DNA of 64,000 nt from Bradyrhizobium roseum (GCF_030413175.1 NZ_CP129212.1:7029001-7093000); one strand, 5' to 3'. Shown: positions 16,985-26,168, counted from the first letter of the stretch. Notes: generated from the sequence alone by a model not told the origin. Numbers and translations are program-made.

Positions 16985-18643
16985 ATGGCTGAAGACGCGG
17001 ATGTAATCGTGGTCGGCGGCGGACTGGCGGGGCTGGTCGCGGCAACCGAAATCGCAGACGCCGGCAAGCGCGTCATCGTCGTCGACCAGGAAGGCGAACA
17101 AAGTCTTGGCGGACAAGCCTTTTGGTCATTCGGCGGACTGTTCCTGGTGGACTCGCCCGAACAGCGCCGGCTCGGCATCAAGGATTGTTACGATCTTGCA
17201 TTGCAGGACTGGATGGGCACCGCCGGCTTCGACCGCGACGACGACCATTGGCCGAAGCGATGGGCGGAAGCCTATGTCGCGTTCGCCGCCGGCGAGAAGC
17301 GCGACTGGCTGCGCGCGATGGGCCACCGCATCTTTCCGGTGGTCGGATGGGCCGAGCGCGGCGGCTATGACGCGATGGGTCACGGCAATTCGGTGCCGCG
17401 CTTTCACGTCACCTGGGGCACCGGCCCCGGCATCGTCGAGCCGTTCGAGCGCCGCGCACAGGAAGCGCAAAAAGCCGGCCGGCTCACGTTTAGATTTCGC
17501 CACCGCGTCGACACACTCGTGATGACGAGCGGTCGCGTTGAGGGCGTCGCCGGGGCGGTGCTCGAAGCCGACAGCGTCGCGCGGGGCAAGAGTTCGTCGC
17601 GCAAGGTGACGGGCGATTTCACGCTGCGCGCGCAGGCGGTGGTCGTCGCCTCCGGCGGCATCGGCGGCAACCACGAGATGGTCCGTCAGAACTGGCCGAA
17701 GCGGCTGGGCGAACCACCGAAATTCATGATCTCCGGCGTGCCCGAACATGTCGACGGCCGCATGATCGGCATCACCGAAGCCGCCGGCGCCCGGCTGATC
17801 AACCGCGACCGGATGTGGCATTACGTCGAGGGCATCAGGAACTGGGATCCGATCTGGCCGCGCCACGGCATCCGCATCCTGCCTGGCCCGTCCTCGATGT
17901 GGTTCGACGCCACCGGAAAGCGCCTGCCTGCGCCGCTGTTCCCGGGCTCCGATACGCTCGGCCAGCTGAACTACATCATGGGCACGGGTTACGATTATTC
18001 CTGGTTCATCCTGACCCAGAGCATCATCAAGAAGGAGTTCGCGCTCTCCGGTTCCGAACAAAACCCTGATCTGACGGGCAAGAGCTGGCGCATGACCATC
18101 AGGCGCGCCACCAACAAGGGAGCCCCGGCGCCGGTGGAAGCGTTCAAGCAGAACGGCGCGGATTTCATCGTGCGCGACAACCTTGCCGACCTCGTCAGCG
18201 CGATGAACGCGCTGTCGGGCGACAATCTGCTCAAGGCCGATCACATCAAGGCGCAGATCGAGGCGCGCGACCGCGAGATGTCGAACGCCTACGTCAAGGA
18301 TGCGCAGGTGATGAACATCCATAACGCGCGGCGTTACATCGGTGACAGACTGATCCGCACCGCAAAGCCGCATCGGATTCTCGATCCCGCGCACGGGCCG
18401 CTGATCGCGGTGAAGCTCAACATCCTGACGCGCAAGACGCTGGGCGGTTTCGAAACCGACCTCGACTCGCGCGTGTTCGGCAATAGCCGCGAGATCATCC
18501 CCGGGCTTTATGCCGCAGGGGAAGCCGCCGGTTTCGGCGGCGGCGGCGTGCATGGCTACCGTTCGCTGGAAGGCACATTTCTCGGCGGCTGTCTGTTCTC
18601 GGGCAGGAATGCGGGACGCGCGGCGGCGAAGGCTGTGGGATGA
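16985..18643 (+). CDS. FAD-binding dehydrogenase (ketosteroid dehydrogenase / flavocytochrome c family)
   Basis: Protein of 552 residues. An N-terminal Rossmann FAD motif VVGGGLAGLVAATEIADAGK (10-29) and a second FAD-contact segment near the C-terminus (IPGLYAAGEAAGFGGGGVHG) place it in the FAD_binding_2 family with 3-ketosteroid delta-1-dehydrogenases and fumarate reductase flavoproteins. It would transfer hydride from an unknown substrate in the cytoplasm; no signal peptide. A GGGGGAGGA purine-rich ribosome binding site precedes ATG 16985. The RidA gene follows 92 bp downstream on the same strand and may be co-expressed. Confidence 0.85.
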   Translation: MAEDADVIVVGGGLAGLVAATEIADAGKRVIVVDQEGEQSLGGQAFWSFGGLFLVDSPEQRRLGIKDCYDLALQDWMGTAGFDRDDDHWPKRWAEAYVAFAAGEKRDWLRAMGHRIFPVVGWAERGGYDAMGHGNSVPRFHVTWGTGPGIVEPFERRAQEAQKAGRLTFRFRHRVDTLVMTSGRVEGVAGAVLEADSVARGKSSSRKVTGDFTLRAQAVVVASGGIGGNHEMVRQNWPKRLGEPPKFMISGVPEHVDGRMIGITEAAGARLINRDRMWHYVEGIRNWDPIWPRHGIRILPGPSSMWFDATGKRLPAPLFPGSDTLGQLNYIMGTGYDYSWFILTQSIIKKEFALSGSEQNPDLTGKSWRMTIRRATNKGAPAPVEAFKQNGADFIVRDNLADLVSAMNALSGDNLLKADHIKAQIEARDREMSNAYVKDAQVMNIHNARRYIGDRLIRTAKPHRILDPAHGPLIAVKLNILTRKTLGGFETDLDSRVFGNSREIIPGLYAAGEAAGFGGGGVHGYRSLEGTFLGGCLFSGRNAGRAAAKAVG

Positions 18644-18735
18644 TACTGGCCGGGCATGACGGGCACCCTGAGAACGCAGTGGCGCGCCCGACCTCGGCAC
18701 GCTAAGAAGCCGCCGCCCCTCATCAGGAGAAAAAC

Positions 18736-19086
18736 ATGACCATCCAGCGCTTCGAAACCGGACCTCGCATGAGCCAGGTCGTCGTCCACGGCAACACCGT
18801 CTATCTCGCCGGCGTCGTCGCCAGCAACGCGGCCGGCAAGAGCGTGACCGAGCAGACTCAGGACATTCTTTCGATCATCGACGGCCACCTCGCCAAGGCC
18901 GGCACCGACAAGTCGAAGCTGCTGTCGGCCACGATCTATATCACCGACATGAAGACGTTCGGCGACATGAACAAGGTCTGGGATGGCTGGGTGTCTCCCG
19001 GCAATACGCCGGCGCGCGCCACCGTCGAGGCCCAGCTGGCGTCGCCGCAGTACAATGTCGAGATCATGGTCGTGGCAGGCAAGTAA
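18736..19086 (+). CDS. RidA family enamine/imine deaminase-like protein
   Basis: 116 residues with the YjgF/YER057c/UK114 (RidA) layout. The core is SQVVVHGNTVYLAGVVA at 14-30, with a conserved arginine in TPARATVEAQLA (about residue 95) which in active RidA binds the carboxylate of the 2-aminoacrylate-derived imine. Scavenges reactive imines, usually those made by PLP enzymes or amine oxidases. It follows the FAD dehydrogenase, whose product could be an imine; this pairing is inference. AGGAGAAAAAC precedes the ATG. Confidence 0.9.
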   Translation: MTIQRFETGPRMSQVVVHGNTVYLAGVVASNAAGKSVTEQTQDILSIIDGHLAKAGTDKSKLLSATIYITDMKTFGDMNKVWDGWVSPGNTPARATVEAQLASPQYNVEIMVVAGK

Positions 19087-19109
19087 AGCACCCCATCGCA
19101 ACGAACTTC

Positions 19110-19141
19110 GCCCCGGATGGCACGCGCCGTCCGGGGCTTTT
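19110..19141 (+). terminator. Intrinsic terminator after RidA
   Basis: GC-rich hairpin gccccgga / tccggggc (19110-19137) followed by tttt, between the convergent RidA and PhaC-like genes. Confidence 0.8.
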
Positions 19142-19151
19142 CATTGGCCGC

Positions 19152-20297
19152 TTACGCGCCGATCGTTTCGGCCGCGGCATCGCTGATGTCGGCCTGAAGC
19201 CAGCGGGCGATCCGGCGCCAGGAATGGCCGAGGACGTGGCTTCCCATGAAGAGGCCGAGGTGGCCGCACGGCTCGCTGGCCTGTTCCAAAGCGGCCGGCG
19301 GCGTGCCCAATAGCCCCGCGGTGGCGAGCGCCTGGTCGCGCGGAACGACGGTGTCGCTCTCTCCCGCCAGCAGGAAGACCGGTACGCGCACTTCCGCGAG
19401 ATCGACCCGCCGGCCCAACGCGACAAATTCGCCGTTGGCGATCTGGTTCTGCCGGAATACCCGCTCGGTCACTTCGAGGTAATAGCCGCCCGGCAGGTCC
19501 AGCGTCGCATGATCCCAGCGCGTAAAACGATCCAGCAGCATTTCGGCTTCTTGCGATCCATCGCCGAGGTCTCGCTGCAGCACGGCTTCCACATCCTGCC
19601 GACTGAATGGCAGATTCCAGAACTTGAGCATGTGCTCGCCGCTGACGAGCCCATCGCCCTGCCGCACCATCTGCTCGAAAGCGGCTTGCGGGATGGCGGC
19701 CACCATCCGCGACAGTTCGGACGGCGTCGAGATATCGACAGGGGTGCCGGCCAGCACGAGCCGCCGCACCTTGCCGGGAAAGCGGGCGGCATAGACCAGC
19801 GACAGCCATCCGCCCTGGCACAGGCCGACAAGGTCGACCGGCGCGCCGATCTCGTCGATCGCGACATTGAGGTCGGCAAGATAATTGTCGATCGACAGGT
19901 GGCGCATGTCCGGCGTGGCCGAGCACCAGTCGGAGACGTAGATGCGGCCCACGCCATGATTTTGCAGCGCCCCGACGAGGCTGTGCCCAGGCGCGAGATC
20001 CGCGATCAGCGCACCATGCAGCGCAAAGGGTGCGCAGACCAGCACCGGCGGCTGTATTTCGCTACCGTGAGAAAATTCCCGCAGCCGCATCGTTTGGAGT
20101 TGCAGCGCCACCACGTTCGGCGTGGTCCAGTCGAGCGGCTGCTGGTCCCGCGCGGTCGACGGCGCGGGTGTCTGATCGGCGAACCATTGCGCATAGCCTT
20201 GCAGCGCCATTCGCGTGGCTTCCAGCGGCCACAGCCAAGCCTGCTGCGCCCAGTCGGCGCCCGCAGGTTGTTCCGGCCGCTTGCTGTGTTCTGCCAT
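19152..20297 (-). CDS. PhaC-like alpha/beta hydrolase with a cysteine nucleophile
   Basis: Protein of 381 residues related to poly(3-hydroxyalkanoate) synthases. The lipase-box equivalent is VGLCQGGW (about residue 157) with cysteine, as in PhaC, rather than serine. An acid in LLAGESDTVVP (about 313) and histidine in CGHLGLFMGS (about 345) complete the triad. The length is close to class III PhaC (about 350-370), but no phaE partner is adjacent and the usual class I N-terminal domain is missing. It could be a PHA synthase-like intracellular hydrolase. Substrate unproven. Confidence 0.7.
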   Translation of the reverse strand: MAEHSKRPEQPAGADWAQQAWLWPLEATRMALQGYAQWFADQTPAPSTARDQQPLDWTTPNVVALQLQTMRLREFSHGSEIQPPVLVCAPFALHGALIADLAPGHSLVGALQNHGVGRIYVSDWCSATPDMRHLSIDNYLADLNVAIDEIGAPVDLVGLCQGGWLSLVYAARFPGKVRRLVLAGTPVDISTPSELSRMVAAIPQAAFEQMVRQGDGLVSGEHMLKFWNLPFSRQDVEAVLQRDLGDGSQEAEMLLDRFTRWDHATLDLPGGYYLEVTERVFRQNQIANGEFVALGRRVDLAEVRVPVFLLAGESDTVVPRDQALATAGLLGTPPAALEQASEPCGHLGLFMGSHVLGHSWRRIARWLQADISDAAAETIGA

Positions 20298-20523
20298 ATC
20301 GCGTCACCGATCCACCGCCCCACCATGGGCGGGCGGCAAGAGCCTCAGCTTTGACGTCGATCAAAACCGGCGGGGTTGCGATCATCTTGTACGCCAAATC
20401 CATCGCGGGCCCCAGCCCATCGCTGGTCGCGGCCCGCACGATGTCGGGTAACGCGGGCGCCACCGCACCGTTCCCTCCGCCTCGATCCGCCGCGCCGCCA
20501 GCCAGAACGCAACGACGTCCACT

Positions 20524-20943
20524 TCACAACACGATGCAGGAAGAGTACCGGTAGCTCGGAAGATGAACCAGGAACTTGTCTCCGTTCTTGACCTGAAGCG
20601 TCGCGGTGAGAAGTTCGATGAAGAGCGTATTGGCGCGATGCACCGAGCGGTGTGCGACATAGATCCACGCCGGCTGCGGAGAAGTGGCTGGCGTGCATGG
20701 CTCGAGATCGATCCGCGTCAGGCTGAATCGCTCCTTGAATCCCTGATCCCACTCGATCTCCGACGTCGTATAGTCCGGATTGAGAATGCGCAGCGGGTAT
20801 TCGAGCTGAAGATTCAGCGTACCCCAGCGGTGCACCTCCCTGATATCGGGAAACTCCCTGACGAGATGAGCGTATTGCTTGGCGACGGCCGTCGTCGCGA
20901 GACCAATGCCTGAAATCTTTGTTGCTGCAATCGTGAGTGACAT
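20524..20943 (-). CDS. Hypothetical protein resembling CTP-dependent riboflavin kinase (RibK/DUF120 fold)
   Basis: 139 residues from ATG 20943. Two segments look like the archaeal RibK family: an N-terminal ISGIGLATTAVAK followed by a GTLNLQLEYPL segment (the GTLN motif is the hallmark), and a C-terminal block AWIYVAHRSVHRANTLFIE...LQVKNGDKFLVHL matching the family's 'P..H....lEii....L.l.dGD.v.v' pattern. If correct, it would be an unusual RibK homologue in an alphaproteobacterium, where RibF normally does this. The CTP-binding residues are not demonstrable by eye. Flanked by the PhaC-like gene and a SnoaL-like gene; no riboflavin genes nearby. Confidence 0.45.
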   Translation of the reverse strand: MSLTIAATKISGIGLATTAVAKQYAHLVREFPDIREVHRWGTLNLQLEYPLRILNPDYTTSEIEWDQGFKERFSLTRIDLEPCTPATSPQPAWIYVAHRSVHRANTLFIELLTATLQVKNGDKFLVHLPSYRYSSCIVL

Positions 20944-21092
20944 CCCTGCTCTCGTCTCCTGCGCGGTGCCCACATCCGGTTCGAAATTCCTGGCCCAGGG
21001 GCCAGGACATGACCTCCGAGGTAATCGATCGGCGCGCACCGATTTTCTATGTCTCGGCCAGCCGATCCGTTCGGCCAACCAAGGAGAGACAC

Positions 21093-21458
21093 ATGACCGA
21101 TGTCAACACGATCGCCCGCAACTATATTGATCTGTGGAACGAACGCGCACCCGCGCGCCGCCGCGAAATGCTGGTGGCGAACTGGACCAGCGACGCCCGC
21201 TATGTCGACCCGCTGATGTCAGGCAATGGCCATGACGGCGTCGACGCGCTGATCACGGGCGTCCAGCAGCGCTTTCCGGATTTCCGCTTCCACCTGATCG
21301 GCGAAGCCAACGGATTCGGCGATCACGTCCGCTTCTCCTGGGGACTGGGTCCCGACGGCGCCGACAGCCCGATCAAGGGAACCGATTTCGCCGTGCTCAG
21401 CGACGGACGCATCCGCAGCATCACGGGATTCTTGGATCAAGTCCCGGCGGGCGCTTGA
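21093..21458 (+). CDS. SnoaL-like (NTF2-fold) protein
   Basis: 121 residues from ATG 21093, chosen because an AAGGAGAG ribosome binding site precedes it by about 5 nt; the upstream open frame to 20937 has none. The sequence (IARNYIDLWNE...YVDPLMSGNGHDGVDALI...FPDFRF...GFLDQVP) is typical of the SnoaL-like polyketide-cyclase/limonene-epoxide-hydrolase fold. Function within this very broad family cannot be assigned. Confidence 0.8.
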   Translation: MTDVNTIARNYIDLWNERAPARRREMLVANWTSDARYVDPLMSGNGHDGVDALITGVQQRFPDFRFHLIGEANGFGDHVRFSWGLGPDGADSPIKGTDFAVLSDGRIRSITGFLDQVPAGA

Positions 21459-21540
21459 GAGCAGCGATAGGGGCGAGCGCCCTTCCGCGCGGCCGCAGGC
21501 TCGGCCGCGCGACATTCCGGTCCACGACAGTTACACGGAC

Positions 21541-23616
21541 TCAGGCCGCCCGCACCGAACTGAGGAACTTGCCGACCTCGCGCTTGAGCCGGTCGCTTTC
21601 GCCGGACAAGGACTTTGCCGCGCCGAGCACCTGACCGGAAGCGGACCCTGTCTCGCTGGCCCCGCGCTGCACGTCGGCGATGTTGGCCGAAACCTGCTGC
21701 GTACCGTTCGCGGCCTGCTGCACGTTGCGGGAAATTTCCTGGGTCGCCGCACCCTGCTCCTCGACCGCGGCTGCGATCGTGGAGGCGATCTCCGACATCC
21801 GTCCGATGGTGTCGCCGATCTCCTTGATGGCCGCGACCGATTCCTGGGTCGCCGCCTGGATGCCCGAAATCTGCTGGCTGATCTCGCCGGTCGCTTTCGC
21901 TGTCTGCTCAGCCAGCGCCTTCACTTCGGACGCCACGACCGCGAAGCCGCGCCCCGCTTCGCCGGCGCGCGCCGCCTCGATGGTGGCATTGAGTGCCAGC
22001 AGATTGGTCTGGCCGGCGATCGTGTTGATCAATTCCACCACGTCGCCGATCCGCGTGGCCGCCTTTGCGAGTTCACCGACGCGGTCATTGGTCTTCTGCG
22101 CCTGGTCCACCGCCTCATTGGCGATCCGCGCGGAACCCTGGACCTGCCGGCTGATCTCGTTGACCGAGGAAGCCATCTCTTCGGTGGCGGATGCGACCGA
22201 CTGCACATTCGTGGAAGCTTCCTCGGACGCCGCCGCAACCTTGGTGGCGAGATCCTCCGAACGCTCGGCGGTCGCCGTCAGCGTGCCGGCGGAGGCTTCC
22301 AACTCGGTCGAGGCCCGTGACACGATCTCGACGATTTCGCCGATCATTGCCTCGAAGTCGCTGGTGATCTGATCGACGCGCTGGCCGCGCTGGATCTTGG
22401 CATCCGCCTCGACGGCAGCGGCCTCGTCGGCAACCTTCTTGGCGATCAGGGCGTCCTTGAAAACCTGCAGCGAGCCTGCCATCGCACCGATTTCGTCAGC
22501 ACGCTCGATGGTCGGGATCGTGACCTCATGCCGGCCGGCGGCGAGTTCGCCGATCACACCGGTCAGCGTCGCAAGCGGTGTGATCACGCGCCGCCGCAGC
22601 ATCACGGTGACGCCGGCAAGCACGGCAAGCAGCGCCACCACGGCAAGACCGGCCAGCGCCAGCATGGTCAGCGCCCCATCGCGTGCGGCGCCTGCGCGGG
22701 CTTCCGCTTCCGCCAATGCGGCGTCGCGCACCGCGAAGAAGGCCTGCACTGCCGGCACGATCGTGCCGGCGAGTTGATCGGCGTTGATCGCGTAATTGCC
22801 ATCGGCGCGCCCGGCCGCCATCTCTTTTTCAATCCACGGCGCGGCTTTGCCGAAATAGCCCTCGATGGCGTCGTTCATCGCCTTCGCAAGACGCGGCGGG
22901 CTGCCGATCTGATCGACGCCGGCCTCGATCCGCTCGCGATCGAGATCGACACGACCCTGGGCGCGATCGGTAATGGATATTTCAGCCGCCGTCAGCGGAC
23001 GGCGTGTGCTGATCGCAAGCGACATGGTGGCGGCACGTCCACCTGCCGAGATTCGCAGATCTTGCGACGTGCGGGCGACATTCAACAGCGCCGTCAGCGA
23101 CGCATCGGACATCGCGACCTGGTTTTCAAGCCGATTCAACAGCGGCTCGAGAATTCCGACGACCGCAGCGATGCCCGGCAGGAAACCCTTGACCGCCGCC
23201 GGATCGCGCCCGCTCATGGGCAGGATCAGCGCTCGATCGCTCGCCGCGGTAACATCGGCCAGCTTGGCCGCCGCCTGGTTGAGGCCCTGGACGATCACCG
23301 CGCTATCGTCGAGCACGTCGACCGCGGCCCGCGCCTTTGCGAACGCGGCAGCGGCCGCCTTTACCGCTTTTGCGGCGGTCTCTATCTGCGCAGGCGTCGC
23401 GGCCGTTTCCTGGAACAGCGGTCCGACATAAGGCGCCCGATAGCCGGCAACGTACTGGCCGACCGCCAGCACCGCGCCATAGGCTTCCACCGTCTTGATC
23501 GCCTCGCTCTTGCCGGCAAAGGTACGGTATTGCGGGACGAGAACCCCGGCGCCAAGGACGACGGCCAGTATCGTCACCGAAAGCATCGATGCCGCAAATA
23601 GACGACCGATCCGCAT
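21541..23616 (-). CDS. Methyl-accepting chemotaxis protein
   Basis: 691-residue transmembrane chemoreceptor. N-terminal membrane segment (about 8-28), a ~280-residue periplasmic sensor rich in Ala and helical, a second membrane segment (about 315-338), HAMP (about 340-392), then a long coiled-coil MCP signalling domain with the conserved hairpin tip ([18 protein letters not shown]). Signals through CheA/CheW at the pole. No terminal CheR-binding pentapeptide is evident (the end is KFLSSVRAA). Ligand unknown; no che genes adjoin. Confidence 0.93.
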   Translation of the reverse strand: MRIGRLFAASMLSVTILAVVLGAGVLVPQYRTFAGKSEAIKTVEAYGAVLAVGQYVAGYRAPYVGPLFQETAATPAQIETAAKAVKAAAAAFAKARAAVDVLDDSAVIVQGLNQAAAKLADVTAASDRALILPMSGRDPAAVKGFLPGIAAVVGILEPLLNRLENQVAMSDASLTALLNVARTSQDLRISAGGRAATMSLAISTRRPLTAAEISITDRAQGRVDLDRERIEAGVDQIGSPPRLAKAMNDAIEGYFGKAAPWIEKEMAAGRADGNYAINADQLAGTIVPAVQAFFAVRDAALAEAEARAGAARDGALTMLALAGLAVVALLAVLAGVTVMLRRRVITPLATLTGVIGELAAGRHEVTIPTIERADEIGAMAGSLQVFKDALIAKKVADEAAAVEADAKIQRGQRVDQITSDFEAMIGEIVEIVSRASTELEASAGTLTATAERSEDLATKVAAASEEASTNVQSVASATEEMASSVNEISRQVQGSARIANEAVDQAQKTNDRVGELAKAATRIGDVVELINTIAGQTNLLALNATIEAARAGEAGRGFAVVASEVKALAEQTAKATGEISQQISGIQAATQESVAAIKEIGDTIGRMSEIASTIAAAVEEQGAATQEISRNVQQAANGTQQVSANIADVQRGASETGSASGQVLGAAKSLSGESDRLKREVGKFLSSVRAA

Positions 23617-23705
23617 TTGTGATTCCGTTACATAAGGGAGCGGTCAGCGTATCCGGAACTCGGCTAAAGCAGCCTTAATGCATGCTCAAATGCGAGCCGG
23701 TAGAA

Positions 23706-24305
23706 CTACGGGGCTGCCGCCGCTCCGGGCCGTCGGGATCGCACCAGGATCGTCACCAGCCTTACCGACACCGCGGCCTGCCAGACCGGATAGAGAAACG
23801 AAGTCCGGTCGAGGCCGAGCGCATTGTCGAGCGCCAGCAGCGTACCGGCGACTGCGCCTGTGGTCAGCATCGACCACCAGGCGGCCGCCACGCGCGGCCC
23901 CGCCGGCAGCATCGCGATCCCCAGCGCCATCACGGCGGCGCCAACGAGCCCGCCGGTCAAACCGGCCAGCAGGTAACGCATGGGTGTCGCAGCACCCGCG
24001 GTCTGCGCTTCGATGAAGATCGCCGCGTTCACCGCGCAGACAAAGGCGATCATGGTGATGACAGAGGAAAGCATCGCTGCCCAAAGCGGATTGACGCTGA
24101 AGCGCCGGACCAGAACGAAAACGAGGACGGCAAACGGCACCGCGATCAGAGAAATGCGAAACTGACCTGGCAGGCCGACGATCTGATCGATCAGCGTCGG
24201 CAGCAGCGGTGTGAGAACGCCGGAGATGACACCGCCGCCGGCGGCCATCAGCAGGTTGCGAGAGGTGTCAGCGGAGGCGATCGCCTGGGTCACGTTCAAC
24301 TCCAT
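23706..24305 (-). CDS. Multi-span membrane protein of unknown function
   Basis: 199 residues with about five hydrophobic segments (roughly 18-40, 50-66, 73-98, 105-130, 138-158) separated by short loops, and a basic C-terminus (RSRRPG). No domain recognised. Likely an inner-membrane protein. It is downstream of the chemoreceptor's divergent end and near the ParDE-like pair on the same strand, with no evident functional link. Confidence 0.65.
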   Translation of the reverse strand: MELNVTQAIASADTSRNLLMAAGGGVISGVLTPLLPTLIDQIVGLPGQFRISLIAVPFAVLVFVLVRRFSVNPLWAAMLSSVITMIAFVCAVNAAIFIEAQTAGAATPMRYLLAGLTGGLVGAAVMALGIAMLPAGPRVAAAWWSMLTTGAVAGTLLALDNALGLDRTSFLYPVWQAAVSVRLVTILVRSRRPGAAAAP

Positions 24306-24328
24306 TTGCGGCGTCTCTTGACGCAGAC

Positions 24329-24649
24329 CTACCCGTTCTCACCGTCCGAAAAAATCTCTTCGATATCCTGCCTGCCGTCGAGCACCCGTACGATCTCGGT
24401 CCGATCATCCTTCAATCGATAGAAGACTATCTGGGGAGCAGCCGCCAGCGATCGCAGGCCTGCCCGGAGTTCGTCGCGCGCTCGGCCGGCAAGTGGAAAG
24501 TCATCGATGACTACAACAGCCTTCGCAATCTCGCGCAGAACCCCGTCTGCTGTCGCGCGTCCGGCCGCGTGAACGTAGTAGTCCCAAAGGCGGTTCATAT
24601 CGTCGAGAGCTTCAGGCGACCAAATAATCGCAGGCTTATGCTCCGCCAT
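24329..24649 (-). CDS. ParE/RelE-family toxin
   Basis: 106 residues from ATG 24649. The sequence begins AIIWSPEALDDMNRLWDYY and ends VFYRLKDDRTEIVRVLDGRQDIEEIF, the usual ParE-type order of a helical hairpin followed by a beta sheet with conserved R and ILxxRxD-like end. ParE toxins poison gyrase or, if RelE-like, cleave mRNA. Its ATG lies inside the antitoxin's last codons (14-nt overlap, different frame), so translation is coupled. Confidence 0.8.
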   Translation of the reverse strand: MAEHKPAIIWSPEALDDMNRLWDYYVHAAGRATADGVLREIAKAVVVIDDFPLAGRARDELRAGLRSLAAAPQIVFYRLKDDRTEIVRVLDGRQDIEEIFSDGENG

Positions 24650-24854
24650 GCCGCGAATTCTTCTCGCGAAGGAAATCTTCCATATCCAGGGCACGGCCCT
24701 TGCCTTCGTCCAGAGACTGGATGCCCTTGTCTATCTCGGTACGAAGCGCCTTGAGCTTTTCGACATGCGTGAGCAGTGTTCGACCGATCTGTTCCTGATC
24801 GGCGTCCGGGAGCCGGGAAATCTGCGCGATGGCTTGTTCGAGCGTTCTAACCAT
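24636..24854 (-). CDS. ParD-like antitoxin
   Basis: 72 residues, all helical and charged (VRTLEQAIAQISRLPDADQEQIG... ...RALDMEDFLREKNSRHG), matching the small antitoxins paired with ParE/RelE toxins in rhizobia. It is upstream of and overlaps the toxin gene. It should bind and neutralise the toxin. DNA-binding N-terminal fold is not clear by eye. Confidence 0.7.
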   Translation of the reverse strand: MVRTLEQAIAQISRLPDADQEQIGRTLLTHVEKLKALRTEIDKGIQSLDEGKGRALDMEDFLREKNSRHGGA

Positions 24855-24920
24855 GAATGCAGACTAGCACGGCAGCAGCGGAAATTAAAGGCAGCGAGCG
24901 AGGCGAGAGCCGGGCACAAA

Positions 24921-24953
24921 TAAAAGCCGCGCCAACCCGAAGGTTGACGCGGC
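24921..24953 (-). terminator. Intrinsic terminator of ssrA
   Basis: On the minus strand: a 12-bp hairpin (24926-24953, gccgcg-tcaacc stem, TTCG loop), with one wobble, followed by tttta. Directly downstream of the tmRNA coding piece. Confidence 0.8.
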
Positions 24954-25310
24954 AATGGCCGTTCTGTTGCCAGGTGGACCAACCCCGAACAGGTTACGCC
25001 GCGAGGCGCACTTCGTTCAATGCAACGTTATCGTTTGCATTTAGGTTTTTGACCCGATAACGGCGGTATCATGCCGAGCACAATTCAGAGTTTCTTTGCG
25101 ACCATCGATCCTGGTTCGCCCCCGCCCTAGCAGCCCTGGGATTCGGCCTTCCGGCAAAATCGATCTCACCGGGATGAGACCTTTAAGCTCAAGCTGCTAA
25201 GGTGGAGGCGCCGGGTACTGCCCCCGGGTCTGCCCGCAGTCCACTCTAAGGTTCAGCGCCATCGTCTTGCGACGAAGCGACCCTACGCGTGATCGGTGAG
25301 GAAAGATAGG
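24954..25310 (-). ncRNA. ssrA: Two-piece (permuted) tmRNA
   Basis: Trans-translation RNA of the alphaproteobacterial split type. On the minus strand the acceptor piece comes first: a T-arm followed by the acceptor strand CGCCTCC and ACC end at 25201. After an intervening segment the coding piece begins at about 25124 with GGGGGCG, which pairs with the acceptor strand (one G-U), followed by aaccaggatcga. The tag frame (24994-25038) reads ANDNVALNEVRLAA and then TAA. Tagged proteins end in LAA, a ClpXP signal. The 5' limit of the precursor is approximate. Confidence 0.85.
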
Positions 25311-25332
25311 GCGTTGCAAACCGGGAATGAGC

Positions 25333-25378
25333 TGGAGCGGGCGAAGGGAATCGAACCCTCGTATGCAGCTTGGGAAGC
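25333..25378 (-). repeat. Duplicate 3' half of tRNA-Gly (attachment-site repeat, distal copy)
   Basis: 46 bp identical to the 3' end of the intact tRNA-Gly at 26171-26216 (tggagcgggcgaagggaatc...), diverging immediately beyond. Such a duplication is the footprint of a tyrosine recombinase that used the tRNA as its target. This copy lies just upstream of ssrA. Confidence 0.9.
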
Positions 25379-25440
25379 ATTTTTTGCACCCTTATCCGTC
25401 AATAGGTTACACGGATTTGGCTCTTTTTTGGCTCCGGATT

Positions 25441-25704
25441 TTACGGGGAGTGATTGCGCACTATGATGCCCGCGTCCTCCCAAGCTTCTGAAGGGAGGAT
25501 GGTCAGAATGAGTTCTCCGAATACCTGGCTTTCCCGGTAAGGCGATCTCGTTGATACGCCTAGATCGTCATTGGTTGCGCGCAGGTGAAGGTGGTCCCCT
25601 TTTGATTTCAGATTTTGCAATGTCCGAATAAGCAGATCTGCGCCCTTGGCATCCAAGTACACTTCTATGCCTTTGAGAGTTTCATTGTAGACAATAGAGA
25701 TCAT
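25441..25704 (-). CDS. Imm32-like immunity protein candidate
   Basis: 87 residues. The layout DAKGADLLIRTLQNLKSKGDHLHLRATNDDLG...GELILTIL resembles the Imm32 immunity family (a 'G...L...L..L......H.HL' pattern). No toxin gene is next to it, so it would be an orphan immunity gene carried as cargo. The family call is by pattern only. Ends at the distal side of the element remnant. Confidence 0.45.
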   Translation of the reverse strand: MISIVYNETLKGIEVYLDAKGADLLIRTLQNLKSKGDHLHLRATNDDLGVSTRSPYRESQVFGELILTILPSEAWEDAGIIVRNHSP

Positions 25705-25715
25705 CTAACGCTCCC

Positions 25716-25955
25716 TTACGCTGCAGGTACGAAGTCAACGTAGTATTCTTTGCCGATTTCAAACTGCGTCGCAGCGCCTTCGTTCACCGTACCGAGTTCA
25801 ATGCTGCCTGATGGTGAGAGTTTGTAAAACTCTTTGTTTTCGTCTGAGCCAGACATCACCGGACTTAGTTTAATAACGGTGCCAACACCGTCTTCCCCAT
25901 TCCACATCTTCTGCTTAGTCAGACTCACAACAAAAAATTTCGCTCGTACACTCAT
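25716..25955 (-). CDS. Small phage-associated conserved protein
   Basis: 79 residues of the type MxxRAKFFV...VIKLSPVMSG..ENKEFYKLSPSGSIELG....A..FEIGKEYYVDF. I recognise this as a small beta-rich protein common in Caudoviricetes genomes, but I know of no assigned function. It lies 11 bp upstream of the Imm32-like gene, and both belong to the element remnant. It supports a phage origin of the remnant. Confidence 0.6.
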   Translation of the reverse strand: MSVRAKFFVVSLTKQKMWNGEDGVGTVIKLSPVMSGSDENKEFYKLSPSGSIELGTVNEGAATQFEIGKEYYVDFVPAA

Positions 25956-26144
25956 AGATCATTAGCTAGCCAATATGATTCATTGAATCACAGGGCCGAG
26001 AACCTGCAAGTGAGCTGTGAGTCTAGACCGGCTCATTTTTGGCTCCGAAATCGCGTGGATAAGGACGGAAACCACAGTCAAATCAAAGCTGTCGGTATCC
26101 ACTAGGGCCTAGAACGGCAGCTCTTTTCAAATACATGCGCTGTG

Positions 26145-26168
26145 GAGAAACCCCTTGTTTTATGGGGT
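26145..26168 (-). terminator. Terminator of tRNA-Gly
   Basis: On the minus strand a hairpin aaaccccat...aaggggttt directly after the tRNA 3' end. It lies inside the element side, so it came with the attR junction. Confidence 0.6.

Noticed and set aside
17126..18700. 524-codon minus frame opposite the FAD dehydrogenase
   Set aside because: Same reason: low-complexity product, no domain, and the opposite strand carries a full flavoprotein.
25283..25483. 66-codon minus frame across the distal att repeat
   Set aside because: It consists of the tRNA-Gly fragment and ssrA 5' flank, so it is not a gene.
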